NCBI GenBank assembly: GCA_022448265.1
Contig: JAKVCC010000023.1
Location: 1 to 51,741 of the forward strand
DNA: 51,741 nt
From: Pirellulales bacterium
GTDB lineage: Bacteria; Planctomycetota; Planctomycetia; Pirellulales; Lacipirellulaceae
Reading direction: 5' to 3'
Under the pieces are notes generated by a model. It did not search any database and had not been told where the DNA came from. It saw nothing but the letters and a program-made list of their open reading frames with translations. The first letter of the stretch is position 1. Each line of letters opens with the position of its first letter. This document shows positions 10,901 to 17,450 of the stretch, in pieces. The position numbers and the translations under genes are program-made.

Positions 10901-11151
10901 AGCTGTGCCGGACTGCTTGCCACTAGTAGCTGATAGGCACTCTGCCGAGCACCCCGCTGGTCACTCGTGATCGCCCAGCAAAACCGGGGCCGCTGGCTAT
11001 CTAGCCCCAGCGGTGTTTTTTGGTATTCGCACCGGAGCCGGCTTACGGCAAGCGAAATCTCGTTTGCCGCTGACGTCGCCCCCAGGAGGTTGCTGGCATG
11101 GCAGGTCAAAAGAGTCCATACAACGGCCTTGCACAAGGATATAGATGACAT
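7993..11151 (-). CDS. Secreted alpha-L-rhamnosidase, GH78
   Basis: About 1052 residues from ATG 11151, chosen because the resulting MSSISLCKAVVWTLL segment is a signal peptide ending near LLGATSAA; an in-frame ATG 22 codons upstream would bury it. It follows the GH78 multidomain plan: N-terminal sandwich (VSRLRCEYQKTPLGLD, RPRFCWAI), a Bac_rhamnosid_N-like module (LARARVYTSGLGYYELRING, DPGWTDYKKSTIYSTYDVT), a second beta domain (VFDLGQNIAGRVRL, FTYHGFRYVEM), the six-hairpin catalytic barrel with the signature GERAGWGGDVQV, and the late GATTLWEFW segment that carries the presumed catalytic base. The C-terminal beta domain follows. It hydrolyses terminal alpha-L-rhamnose from glycans outside the cytoplasm. 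It is divergent from a Gfo/Idh/MocA gene; plant or algal rhamnose-rich polysaccharide is the likely target. Confidence 0.93.
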   Translation of the reverse strand: MSSISLCKAVVWTLLTCHASNLLGATSAANEISLAVSRLRCEYQKTPLGLDSQRPRFCWAITSDQRGARQSAYQLLVASSPAQLDAGKGDLWDSGKVDSPQSTHVRYAGQPLTSGIRCYWKVRIWDQDGQSSGYSKPTWFEIGLLHPQDWTGHWIGASNRPPVVGQWKVKFNNKLPAPVPNCALSSFDDSDWNVLRASTIYDKYEPVGEGAPADPLATQVGYAWYRTTIRATKDTDGRLGPRLLNFRMALQKVWIFVNDKLVAQTADNRDFAFFVAPFLKEGDNFVAVCVQRTNPHEHHPGGLRNQVRMDVQDNLLRRSFSIDKTLARARVYTSGLGYYELRINGERVGDHELDPGWTDYKKSTIYSTYDVTRYLRQGENVVSMMLGHGHHAGFGTGSGSMKMILQMNITFADGSQMRVVSDNQWKTAGGPILTDHIFHGETYDARLERPGWDRPAYDDSDWNVAKEVESTDARLKAQAVQPIRVIQTIAPVRTTSPKEGVYVFDLGQNIAGRVRLKVEGPAGTAVTLKHTELLHKDGTADQTNIITSARATDVYVLKGQGLEVWEPRFTYHGFRYVEMTGYPGAPEPGTLEGIVVHSDIPRAGEFTCSNELINQIQEMVTWTVRDNFHSVPGSCCNRGERAGWGGDVQVMVPSTYYNFDMANLYYKFMEDYAEDQNPQGGVHDSIPWTGWGGYSAPGWHDCFTILAWTMYQNYGDSDILRKHYTELQLALNYILDDNPDLIWENNVGGNYGDWGAPVNDDGLKLLLATCNFYQDALFMSRIAGVLGEDSDARTYTDLKIRIGKAINDKFFNPETNQYGEGAQAGNAFALYLGIVPDGHRAAVAQNLVKDVKDRGFHLSTGPQGTRYLMLALSMHGHADVAYKLATQTTEPSWGHMIANGATTLWEFWPGGNNISHNHPFLGSVSEWFFKVLAGIDADPDGCGYKQIIVKPHLLGDLTWAKARYDSIYGEVVSHWRREANTFKLDVTIPANTTARVSVPMLGNEHATIEEGGRTVLREGKGIANTRGVAFVQMSDGYALFTVGSGSYSFAVE

Positions 11152-11485
11152 TCGCAAAGTTGACACTCCTTTTCCGGACTCCCGAAACGACCACCAGAAT
11201 ACAAGTTGGAAAAACATCGGAAACGCAAGTATTGACTATGAACGTTAGAACAGATTTCAGCGCAAGTTGTCCACCCACGACGACTAGCGGGAAGCAGCCC
11301 TCGGGTACAACGCTTCCGCCTATTTCATGGGCGCCCGTTGTCCGACGCAGGCGCAATTGGTGAATCTGCGGTATTTTATTTGAAAGGCGATCATTTTCAA
11401 GTGACCGGTGGGCCGTTAAAATTGGCATCTCTCCGGAGGGATAGCGCACGACTATGTTTTCCATTCAAAGAATAGGCCTGCGAAA
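11152..11485. other. Divergent intergenic region between GH78 and Gfo/Idh/MocA genes
   Basis: About 330 bp between two divergent starts; presumably contains both promoters. AGGAGT lies 14 nt upstream of the GH78 ATG, and AGG about 9 nt upstream of ATG 11486. I see no repeat or RNA structure I can defend. Confidence 0.4.
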
Positions 11486-12601
11486 ATGAGCGATAAGCAA
11501 ATCAACGTAGCGATGGTGGGACTAGGTTTTGGGGCCGAGTTTATTCCGATCTACCAGCACCACCCCAACGCCCAGGTCGTCGCTATCTGCCAGCGTACAG
11601 AAAGCAAGTTGAACGAGGTGGGCGACGCCACCGGCATCTCCGCGCGATATACACAGTACGAAGACGTTTTGGCGGACGGCAATGTTGACTTCGTGCACAT
11701 CAATTCGCCGATTCCCGATCATGCTTGGATGAGCATCGAGGCGCTGAAGGCGGGCAAGCACGTGATGTGTACGGTGCCGATGGCGACCACTATTGAAGAT
11801 TGCGAGAAGGTCTGCCAGGCGGTCGCCGACTCGGGACGCAAGTACATGATGGCGGAGACGGTTGTCTACAGTCGCGAGTTCTTGTTTTTGAAGCAGCTTT
11901 ACGAAGAAGGCGAGTTGGGCAAGCTGCAGTACATGCAGGCAAGCCACCCCCAGGACATGGATGGATGGCCTGAGTACTGGGAGCGGATGATCCCGATGCA
12001 CTATGCAACACACGTAGTCAGCCCCGTACTGGGCCTAGTCGACGGTTTAGCCGAATATGTTTCGTGCATCGGCTCGGGAACCGTACGGCAGGAGATTCAA
12101 GAAAAGTCGGGTAACAAGTTTGCGGTTGAGGCGTGCCATATCAAGATTAAGGACTCGGATGTTGGTGCCCACATTTGGCGATTTCTCTACGACACGGCCA
12201 GGCAATACCGCGAAAGTTTTGACGTGTATGGCACGCAAAAGAGCTTTGAGTGGTCGCTCACCGAGGGGGGCCAACACATTATGCATACGGCAAAGAAGCC
12301 GGAACCGGAGATCGCGGCTTCCGTAACGGTCCCCGATTTCGCCCATTTACTTCCGGAAGAGATCCGCAAGTTCACGCAGACGATCGAAGACGCTGAGCAC
12401 CTTTCATTCGTGCAAGGCGGTGGCCACGGCGGATCGCATCCGCATTTGGTAAATGAGTTCGTCCGCGCGCTGCTGGATGATCGCGACCCCTGGCCAAACG
12501 CAGTGCAGTCGGCGAACTGGACCTGCGTCGGCATCTGCGCGCACGAGTCGGCGCTAAAGGGCGGCCAAATCGAGCACCTGCCAGACTTTTCGGATACGTA
12601 G
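11486..12601 (+). CDS. Gfo/Idh/MocA family NAD(P)-dependent oxidoreductase
   Basis: 371 residues. The N-terminal Rossmann fold starts at VAMVGLGFGAEF (GxGxxx dinucleotide loop, residues ~8-19), then VVAICQRTESK, VDFVHINSPIPDH and KAGKHVMCTVPMA. In most family members the last element ends in EKP; here TVP replaces it, so the conserved lysine is missing. The C-terminal alpha/beta domain contains HPQDMDGWPEYW and the HYATHVVSP histidine region. Family members oxidise or reduce sugars, inositols and related polyols; the substrate here is unknown. No signal peptide, so cytoplasmic. Proximity to GH78 and a tagaturonate epimerase suggests a uronate or deoxy-sugar pathway, which is inference. Confidence 0.88.
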   Translation: MSDKQINVAMVGLGFGAEFIPIYQHHPNAQVVAICQRTESKLNEVGDATGISARYTQYEDVLADGNVDFVHINSPIPDHAWMSIEALKAGKHVMCTVPMATTIEDCEKVCQAVADSGRKYMMAETVVYSREFLFLKQLYEEGELGKLQYMQASHPQDMDGWPEYWERMIPMHYATHVVSPVLGLVDGLAEYVSCIGSGTVRQEIQEKSGNKFAVEACHIKIKDSDVGAHIWRFLYDTARQYRESFDVYGTQKSFEWSLTEGGQHIMHTAKKPEPEIAASVTVPDFAHLLPEEIRKFTQTIEDAEHLSFVQGGGHGGSHPHLVNEFVRALLDDRDPWPNAVQSANWTCVGICAHESALKGGQIEHLPDFSDT

Positions 12602-12820
12602 CATAAACCCTTGTGGACCCAAAGCCATTGTGCCCCACGGTTGCGCTAATGGTGTGATGTTACTGAAAGTCTTGCGGGGGATTGTCCCGCCAAACCAAAC
12701 GGGAAGAACATCCGTCGCCGATGGATTTCCGCCTGTCAATCGAATCCTAAACGGCAATCGCGGCAACCTTATTGAGATCGTTCTTGTTCAAGTGCTGCCG
12801 CGGAACGTCCTGCCTGGGGG

Positions 12821-12994
12821 CTACCGGCCGCCCGAAACACCCCCTGGGTCGTAGTCTATATTGAGCATCACTGGATGCGCGATCGGACCGACGGTGGTCT
12901 CCACCTCATGTCCGCGGCTCTCCAGGCAATCACCTCCGCCTTTAATTCGGCTGGCGGTGCGAACAGCAACGAAACAAGCCACAAGCCTGCGAAG
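12821..12994 (-). pseudogene. Possible remnant of a gamma-glutamyltransferase-like C-terminus
   Basis: A 58-codon stop-to-stop minus-strand frame inside an otherwise empty 420-bp gap (12602-13020). It contains LESRGHEVETTVGPIAHPVM and then LNIDYDPGGVSGGR before TAG. The spacing 'LExxGHxV ... D..G...GGxD' recalls the end of the gamma-glutamyltransferase small subunit, but no start, no catalytic Thr region and no DPR ending are present. Recognition rests on this short stretch only, so it may be chance. Confidence 0.25.
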
Positions 12995-13020
12995 TTAGGT
13001 CACATCGTGTTAGTCATTGG

Positions 13021-13422
13021 TTAAAAAACGTCTTGACCAAATCTAGATGGCAAGAGGTCATCCAGCTGCAGCTGTAGCTCTTGCCCACCATCGCAGCTAC
13101 AAAGTATGACCGCCTGGGGTCCAAATTCGTGGATCACCTGGCGGCAAGCACCGCACGGAGGCGTTGGCGTTTTCGTAGGCGTGTAGATCGCCACTGCAAC
13201 AATCTCGCGCTGGCCATCCGATATGGCATTGAAGACAGAAGACCGTTCTGCGCAAATTGTTAACCCGTAAGAGGCATTTTCGACATTGCAGCCTGAGTAA
13301 ATGTTTCCGCTAGCGGACAGGGCTGCTGCCCCCACCGGAAACCGGCTGTAATCACAATAAGCGTTTTCGATTGCGCACTTGGCACGTTCGATGAGTTCTT
13401 TTTGCAGCGAGGCGGATAACAA
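13021..13422 (-). CDS. cdd: Cytidine deaminase
   Basis: 133 residues, normal for the small homotetrameric zinc cytidine deaminase of pyrimidine salvage (cytidine/deoxycytidine to uridine/deoxyuridine, cytoplasmic). The substrate-binding YSRFPVGAA and NVENASYG segments and the zinc site C57-A58-E59 plus PCGAC (C90, C93) are all intact. The frame begins at TTG (13422) with AGGTGA about 8 nt upstream, and no ATG exists near the N-terminus, so a TTG start is likely. It begins 27 bp after the stop of the tagaturonate epimerase-like gene on the same strand, so the two may be co-transcribed although the functions are unrelated. Confidence 0.95.
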   Translation of the reverse strand: MLSASLQKELIERAKCAIENAYCDYSRFPVGAAALSASGNIYSGCNVENASYGLTICAERSSVFNAISDGQREIVAVAIYTPTKTPTPPCGACRQVIHEFGPQAVILCSCDGGQELQLQLDDLLPSRFGQDVF

Positions 13423-13449
13423 GGCGATTTCACCTAGAGAGTTGTTTGC

Positions 13450-14763
13450 TTACATTTCTGCGGTAAGTGCCAAGAGGTGGCGCTCGAAGTGTTCGGCCAG
13501 GATCTCTGTGTAGACCTCAATATGACTCTCCAGCAACTCATGAACGGTCGATCCAAATTCCGGATGCGTGAGTACTGAACCAAATGTGCAGTGGAGTATT
13601 TGACGACCAGGCTGCAAAAATCCTTTTCCCATTGGCACGTCGCACCAACGCTCCAGGTAGAGCTGCTCCAGTTGAGTTGATTCCGAGATTTCATCGGGCG
13701 GCGGCACCGAATCAAGAGTCGCCGATACGTGATAAGTCGCCTTATCGGTATCATATCTTTGCCGCGCAAATTTCACGATCTGGCGAAACAACCCTTCGTC
13801 GTGCCGCAATACCACACGCAGTGCCTCAAGATAACTCGTTCCGGCGGTTTTGACATGGAAGTGCCCTCGGGTCGAGCGGGCCAAAGGTCCGTAAATCGAC
13901 AATTTATCGGAGCCGGAATGAAGGCTTAGCTTATAGGGACCAAGCAAACTCGAAATAGCGAAATGGTCGTCAAGCGACCTCCGGAGAGCCTCCACATCAC
14001 CCTTGTAGTCGACGCCCTTCTCAAAATCCCCCAGGAAGCGCGGTGCCAGGCTCACCAACTTCATGCCACGGCGCAGGCACTGATCGGCAATAATATAGTG
14101 TTCTGCCAGGGTGGTCGGCTGCTCGGTTTCGTCGACGCTCAGCTCTATTTCGTAGTCGCAATTGCCCGCCGCTTGCACCGAGCCAATATGGTCGCCCAGG
14201 AGGACAGCAAGGTTGATGGCAAGTCCGTATTTAACGGCACATCGCATGCAAGCCTCTTCATCCAGCAAAACCCGCGTTCCGGTCGGCAGGACCACGGCCT
14301 GGTCCAAGTAGATTTCCCACCAGTCGATTTGGCTGCGAACGGCGGAAAATTTTTCTCGCAGCTCATGCTGGTTGTAGCTGTCGGCCCGTGCATCGACACG
14401 ATCCGACGGATCGATGGTAAAAAAAGTAAAGCCTGCCGCCGCGGTGGCATCAATGTCTTCGGTCGTTTTCAGGTGGTCGGCATCGGCCCCCGTCTGGCCG
14501 GTCCACCCGGCACTGCGCATCCCTTGATTGGCACAGCGCATGACGACATCCGGACTCCGCCCGGTACGCAACATTTCGCGAATCGACTGCTGCGGGAAAA
14601 TAGGTTGAATCCCAGCGCCAGCGCGTTGCATCGCTTCGACATGGCCCGCGGTCGCCAGCCCAATACGATCGCCAAATCCAAAGCTGGGGGCAATGCCCAG
14701 TGTCGTGCAGGGAGTTTCGAGGTGCGACGTCATGGTTGGCAAGTTTCGAGGTTCCTGGTCCAT
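13450..14763 (-). CDS. uxaE: Tagaturonate epimerase family protein (UxaE-like)
   Basis: About 437 residues from ATG 14763; ATG 14733 is an alternative and the open frame extends to a TTG at 14820. Family-like segments are SFGFGDRIGLATAGHVEAM, PIFPQQSIREMLRTGR, GADADHLKTTEDI, AAGFTFFTIDPSDRVD, YKLSLHSGSDKLSIYG and HVKTAGTSYLEALR. UxaE is a metal-dependent C4 epimerase that interconverts D-tagaturonate and D-fructuronate, letting galacturonate breakdown enter the glucuronate branch. The His and Asp of the LHSGSDK loop and the HFHVKT histidines are likely metal or substrate ligands. It sits upstream of cdd in a minus-strand pair and a few kb from a rhamnosidase, which fits pectin/rhamnogalacturonan use. 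No dehydrogenases of the uronate pathway are visible here apart from the Gfo/Idh/MocA gene. Confidence 0.75.
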   Translation of the reverse strand: MDQEPRNLPTMTSHLETPCTTLGIAPSFGFGDRIGLATAGHVEAMQRAGAGIQPIFPQQSIREMLRTGRSPDVVMRCANQGMRSAGWTGQTGADADHLKTTEDIDATAAAGFTFFTIDPSDRVDARADSYNQHELREKFSAVRSQIDWWEIYLDQAVVLPTGTRVLLDEEACMRCAVKYGLAINLAVLLGDHIGSVQAAGNCDYEIELSVDETEQPTTLAEHYIIADQCLRRGMKLVSLAPRFLGDFEKGVDYKGDVEALRRSLDDHFAISSLLGPYKLSLHSGSDKLSIYGPLARSTRGHFHVKTAGTSYLEALRVVLRHDEGLFRQIVKFARQRYDTDKATYHVSATLDSVPPPDEISESTQLEQLYLERWCDVPMGKGFLQPGRQILHCTFGSVLTHPEFGSTVHELLESHIEVYTEILAEHFERHLLALTAEM

Positions 14764-14951
14764 GCTGGCTGGGGGGATCCGTATTATGTTCTGGGCGCTG
14801 TGCCGGCCGCCAGGGCGCAATAATGCGTATACTACGACTATTGCCTTGCTGGAGTAAGACCGTTGGCCATAGGTGACTGTGTGATATAGTTAGCAAGCGT
14901 TACTGGCTAAGGTGTGGCCGTCATCATGGTTTTTTTGTTGGGAGAACGGGC

Positions 14952-15692
14952 ATGTCCGAGGGTTTTTTGGTTCTGGCTATCTTTAGCCTCTATCTGGGCG
15001 GGTGTGTGGGCGTGGCAGGTGATCCGCAGGGGCTGCTAACGTATCGAGTGCGGCGCGGGACGCCGGGGGCCATTGACGCGGATTGGGATAAAGGCCCGTG
15101 GAAACAGGCCCCGTCGCTGGAGATTCGGCAGTACATGGGTGAAAGACCCGAGCACCGACCCGGCGCGCAGGCCAAGGTCCTTTACGACGATGAAAATATC
15201 TATGTGACCTTTCGCGTAGAAGATCGGTACGTGCGGGCGGTGGCCCAGGAAAATCAGGATTCCGTTTGTGCCGACAGCTGTGTCGAGTTCTTTTTCACGC
15301 CAGGGATCGATCCCAATCTGGGCTACTTCAATCTAGAAACCAACTGCGGCGGAACGGCCTTGTTCCACTACGGAAAAAATCCCGGTAGCGAGCGAACCTT
15401 AATAAGCAACGCTGACATTGGTCGGATTGAAATCGCCCACTCACTACCGAAGGTTGTCGAGCCAGAAATCATCGAGCCGACCACCTGGACACTGCAATAT
15501 CGCCTTCCCTTTAAGGTGTTGGAGCGGTATTGCCCGATCGTGCGGCCCGCCGCGGGTGTCGTCTGGCGGGCCAATTTCTATAAATGTGCCGACCAGACAT
15601 CGCATCCCCACTGGCTTACTTGGTCACACGTAGATAATCCCCAACCCAATTTTCATCTGCCACAATTCTTTGGGAAAATCGTTTTTGATTAA
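14952..15692 (+). CDS. Secreted/lipoprotein carbohydrate-binding CBM9-like protein
   Basis: 246 residues. MSEGFLVLAIFSLYLGGC carries a lipobox (LGGC), so it is probably a lipoprotein. The body is a single beta-sandwich of the carbohydrate-binding family 9-like type: the opening IDADWDKGPWKQAP, the AKVLYDDENIYVTFRVED strand pair, DSCVEFFFTP, YFNLETNCGGTALFHYG, and the closing WRANFYKCADQTSHPHWLTW. Such stand-alone CBM9-like proteins in planctomycetes bind sugars or accompany glycoside hydrolases. No catalytic domain is attached. It follows the UxaE-like gene divergently (130 bp), so it may share its control region. Confidence 0.75.
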   Translation: MSEGFLVLAIFSLYLGGCVGVAGDPQGLLTYRVRRGTPGAIDADWDKGPWKQAPSLEIRQYMGERPEHRPGAQAKVLYDDENIYVTFRVEDRYVRAVAQENQDSVCADSCVEFFFTPGIDPNLGYFNLETNCGGTALFHYGKNPGSERTLISNADIGRIEIAHSLPKVVEPEIIEPTTWTLQYRLPFKVLERYCPIVRPAAGVVWRANFYKCADQTSHPHWLTWSHVDNPQPNFHLPQFFGKIVFD

Positions 15693-15710
15693 AACCTCAC
15701 AACCGAGATA

Positions 15711-15941
15711 GCGGCGCTATTTACTTTCCCAGGAGAAGCCGATCAAGATCGGTCCAAGTTCATCCGATACGCCAAGTACATCACGTTCCAACTGGCCGAG
15801 GTGGCCGTGCCTCGGCGACTGTTTCCCAGCCGTTCCTATACCAAGACCGTGAATCTCTACGATTCGATCCAGGTGGTCAGGTCACCCAAGTCGGCGACCT
15901 GGGCTCGACTACAAGTGATCGAACCATCCAGGAGTCACTAA
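15711..15941 (+). pseudogene. IS1380-like transposase remnant (C-terminal part)
   Basis: An open frame of 76 codons without a plausible start contains KFIRYAKYITFQLAEVAVPR, which matches the near-C-terminal signature of IS1380-type (DDE group 1) transposases, where a 'hAr...FQLAEVAvPR.LF' block follows the last catalytic residue. Everything upstream of it is missing, and the downstream part has drifted. The frame ends with TAA directly before the ATG of the amidohydrolase gene. A matching N-terminal piece of the same transposase type is found at 27311-27439. Confidence 0.6.
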
Positions 15942-15942
15942 C

Positions 15943-16797
15943 ATGTCTATCTCAAACATTGGCGGCACAAACTTGTTGGTCTGGATATTGCTTCTCACCG
16001 CGGCAATTGCTTCGACCAGTGAAACAGCCTGGTCACAAACCCGCAACATCCGCGTAGCGATCATTCAATTCGATGCAATTCCTGAGGAAGTGGATCGCAA
16101 CCTGAACGCAATGGAAAGACTCGCCCGGCAGGCAGTCGCAGGCCGTGCGCGGTGGGTTGTGTTTCACGAAGGGACGGTCTGCGACTACACGAACAATTTG
16201 GAACAGTTGGCTGAAACGGTGCCTGAAGGCAAATCAACTATCCGCATGGAACGGCTGGCCAGGGAATTAGACTGCTACATCTCGTTCGGTCTTTCAGAAA
16301 AGGACAAAGACCGACGCTATATCACTCAAGTTTTTGTCGGCAAAGATGGTTATTTTTATCATTATCGAAAAACATGGCTCCACAAGAGTCCCGAAGACCT
16401 GGGATTCCGCAACGAGCTTGCTCGCTACGACCCTGGAACGGGTCCAGAGCTTTTCAGTATCGACGGCGTCCAGGCCACCTGCTTTATTTGTGCCGACGCT
16501 ATGGCTCCGCGTTGCATCCAGCGTGCTAAGCTACTGCACCCCCAAGTTGTCTTCTACCCGGTCAACATCGCGACCAAGGACCCAACCTGGGTACGTAAAA
16601 TCATCTCGGACTGCGCGAAACAAATCAACGCGCCGTTTGTCACGGCCAACCGGGTTGGCCCCTCCTGGGTGCATCGCGAAGCCAACGGAGGTTCTGCCAT
16701 CTACTCCAGTCAAGGCACGCTCTTAGCGGGTGCCAATTCGGAGGGCCGGGAAGAAATTGTGTTTCACGACCTGGAGATTGCGCCGCGGTCCCCCTAA
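15943..16797 (+). CDS. Exported carbon-nitrogen hydrolase (nitrilase superfamily)
   Basis: 284 residues. An N-terminal hydrophobic segment (LLVWILLLTAAIASTSETAW) ending near WSQ predicts export, unusual for this mostly cytoplasmic superfamily. The nitrilase Glu-Lys-Cys triad is complete: E76 in FHEGT, K143 in YRKTWL, C183 in CFICADAM. RVAIIQFDAIPEEVDRNLNA is the typical first strand. Members hydrolyse amides, nitriles or N-carbamoyl compounds; substrate unknown. Its ATG lies one base after the stop of a transposase remnant, so its original promoter region may have been replaced. Confidence 0.85.
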   Translation: MSISNIGGTNLLVWILLLTAAIASTSETAWSQTRNIRVAIIQFDAIPEEVDRNLNAMERLARQAVAGRARWVVFHEGTVCDYTNNLEQLAETVPEGKSTIRMERLARELDCYISFGLSEKDKDRRYITQVFVGKDGYFYHYRKTWLHKSPEDLGFRNELARYDPGTGPELFSIDGVQATCFICADAMAPRCIQRAKLLHPQVVFYPVNIATKDPTWVRKIISDCAKQINAPFVTANRVGPSWVHREANGGSAIYSSQGTLLAGANSEGREEIVFHDLEIAPRSP

Positions 16798-16856
16798 TTC
16801 AACGCGCATACTTTGCACGCGCCTAAATTCCATTCGATAACTGCCCCCCAATACGA

Positions 16857-16910
16857 CACAAAAGCTGGGTCCCCTGCCTCCTCCGTGTTACTTGTGCAAA
16901 TCAAATTGCC
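16857..16910. repeat. Dispersed ~54-bp repeat, copy 1
   Basis: Starts CACAAAAGC and shares the pattern 'CRCARAAGC ... CCCC...CTCCTCCGTGTT...TTG..AAAT' with copies at 19142-19195 and 27484-27537, all on the same strand and all intergenic. By-eye similarity is about 65-70 percent, so it is a degenerate repeat if real. Confidence 0.35.
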
Positions 16911-17307
16911 TACTCATTTACAGAAAAGAGCAGGTCGTCTGCCCACAAAAATCCTTGCGCGCTTTACTGGCTTAAAAACAAATAAAAAGGGGACCGTCCA
17001 TTGTCGAAGTTGCCCATCCCTGCCACCAGTGAATGGTCAGCACACACCACGAGGCGCAACCGAATGTCCGAGCGAAGAGATACCTGCAGATCAAAGTATT
17101 GCCACCGCACCATTATAGGATTTTCCGCTATCTCCCTGTAAAAACAGGTCATGAACGTAAAAACATTGTGCTTCGCCCCTAGTTTAGGTATAGTGAGTTT
17201 GCAAGAACTGATAGTGCTGCCTTATCGCTGAGAATAGCCTTTGTTGGTCAAGGGCATCTCGATATTTCGCAAACCTGAGTACTGCTAGTGTTGCTGCAAT
17301 TCTTTGT

Positions 17308-17331
17308 CGGCTAATTTAGCCGCTCTTTTTT
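17308..17331 (+). terminator. Terminator-like hairpin with T-run
   Basis: CGGCTA (17308-17313) pairs with TAGCCG (17317-17322) over a 3-nt loop, and TTTTTT follows a few bases later (17325-17331). It is ~510 bp beyond the upstream gene and ~130 bp before the next, so it could end a leader or the upstream transcript. Confidence 0.45.
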
Positions 17332-17393
17332 CCAGAACGTTTTTTCCGTTCTGTCGATCTTTTTGTTCATCGTTTTATTTTTGAGGTAGTCTC

Positions 17394-17450
17394 ATGCACC
17401 GGTGGCCGATGTTTAGCCACCACTCACTTCCACACGAGGTTCGGAACTAA
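17394..17450 (+). CDS. Possible 18-residue leader ORF overlapping the PEP-CTERM gene start
   Basis: ATG 17394 is preceded by TTGAGGTAG (GAGG about 7-8 nt upstream). It encodes MHRWPMFSHHSLPHEVRN and stops with TAA whose last A is the first base of the next gene's ATG (TAATG). That arrangement would allow termination-reinitiation. With only 18 codons it may be fortuitous. Confidence 0.35.
   Translation: MHRWPMFSHHSLPHEVRN

Larger units (their letters stand above)
16798..17393. other. Long intergenic region upstream of the PEP-CTERM fusion gene
   Basis: No convincing gene in about 600 bp. It contains one copy of a dispersed repeat (16857-16910), a 62-codon minus-strand ORF (16964-17152) with no family signature, and two hairpins near 17308-17357 (the second has arms AGAACG and CGTTCT around 17334-17353). 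Confidence 0.4.

Noticed and set aside
13963-14823. 286-codon plus-strand ORF opposite the UxaE-like gene
   Set aside because: Low-complexity antisense frame; the minus strand carries clear UxaE family motifs.
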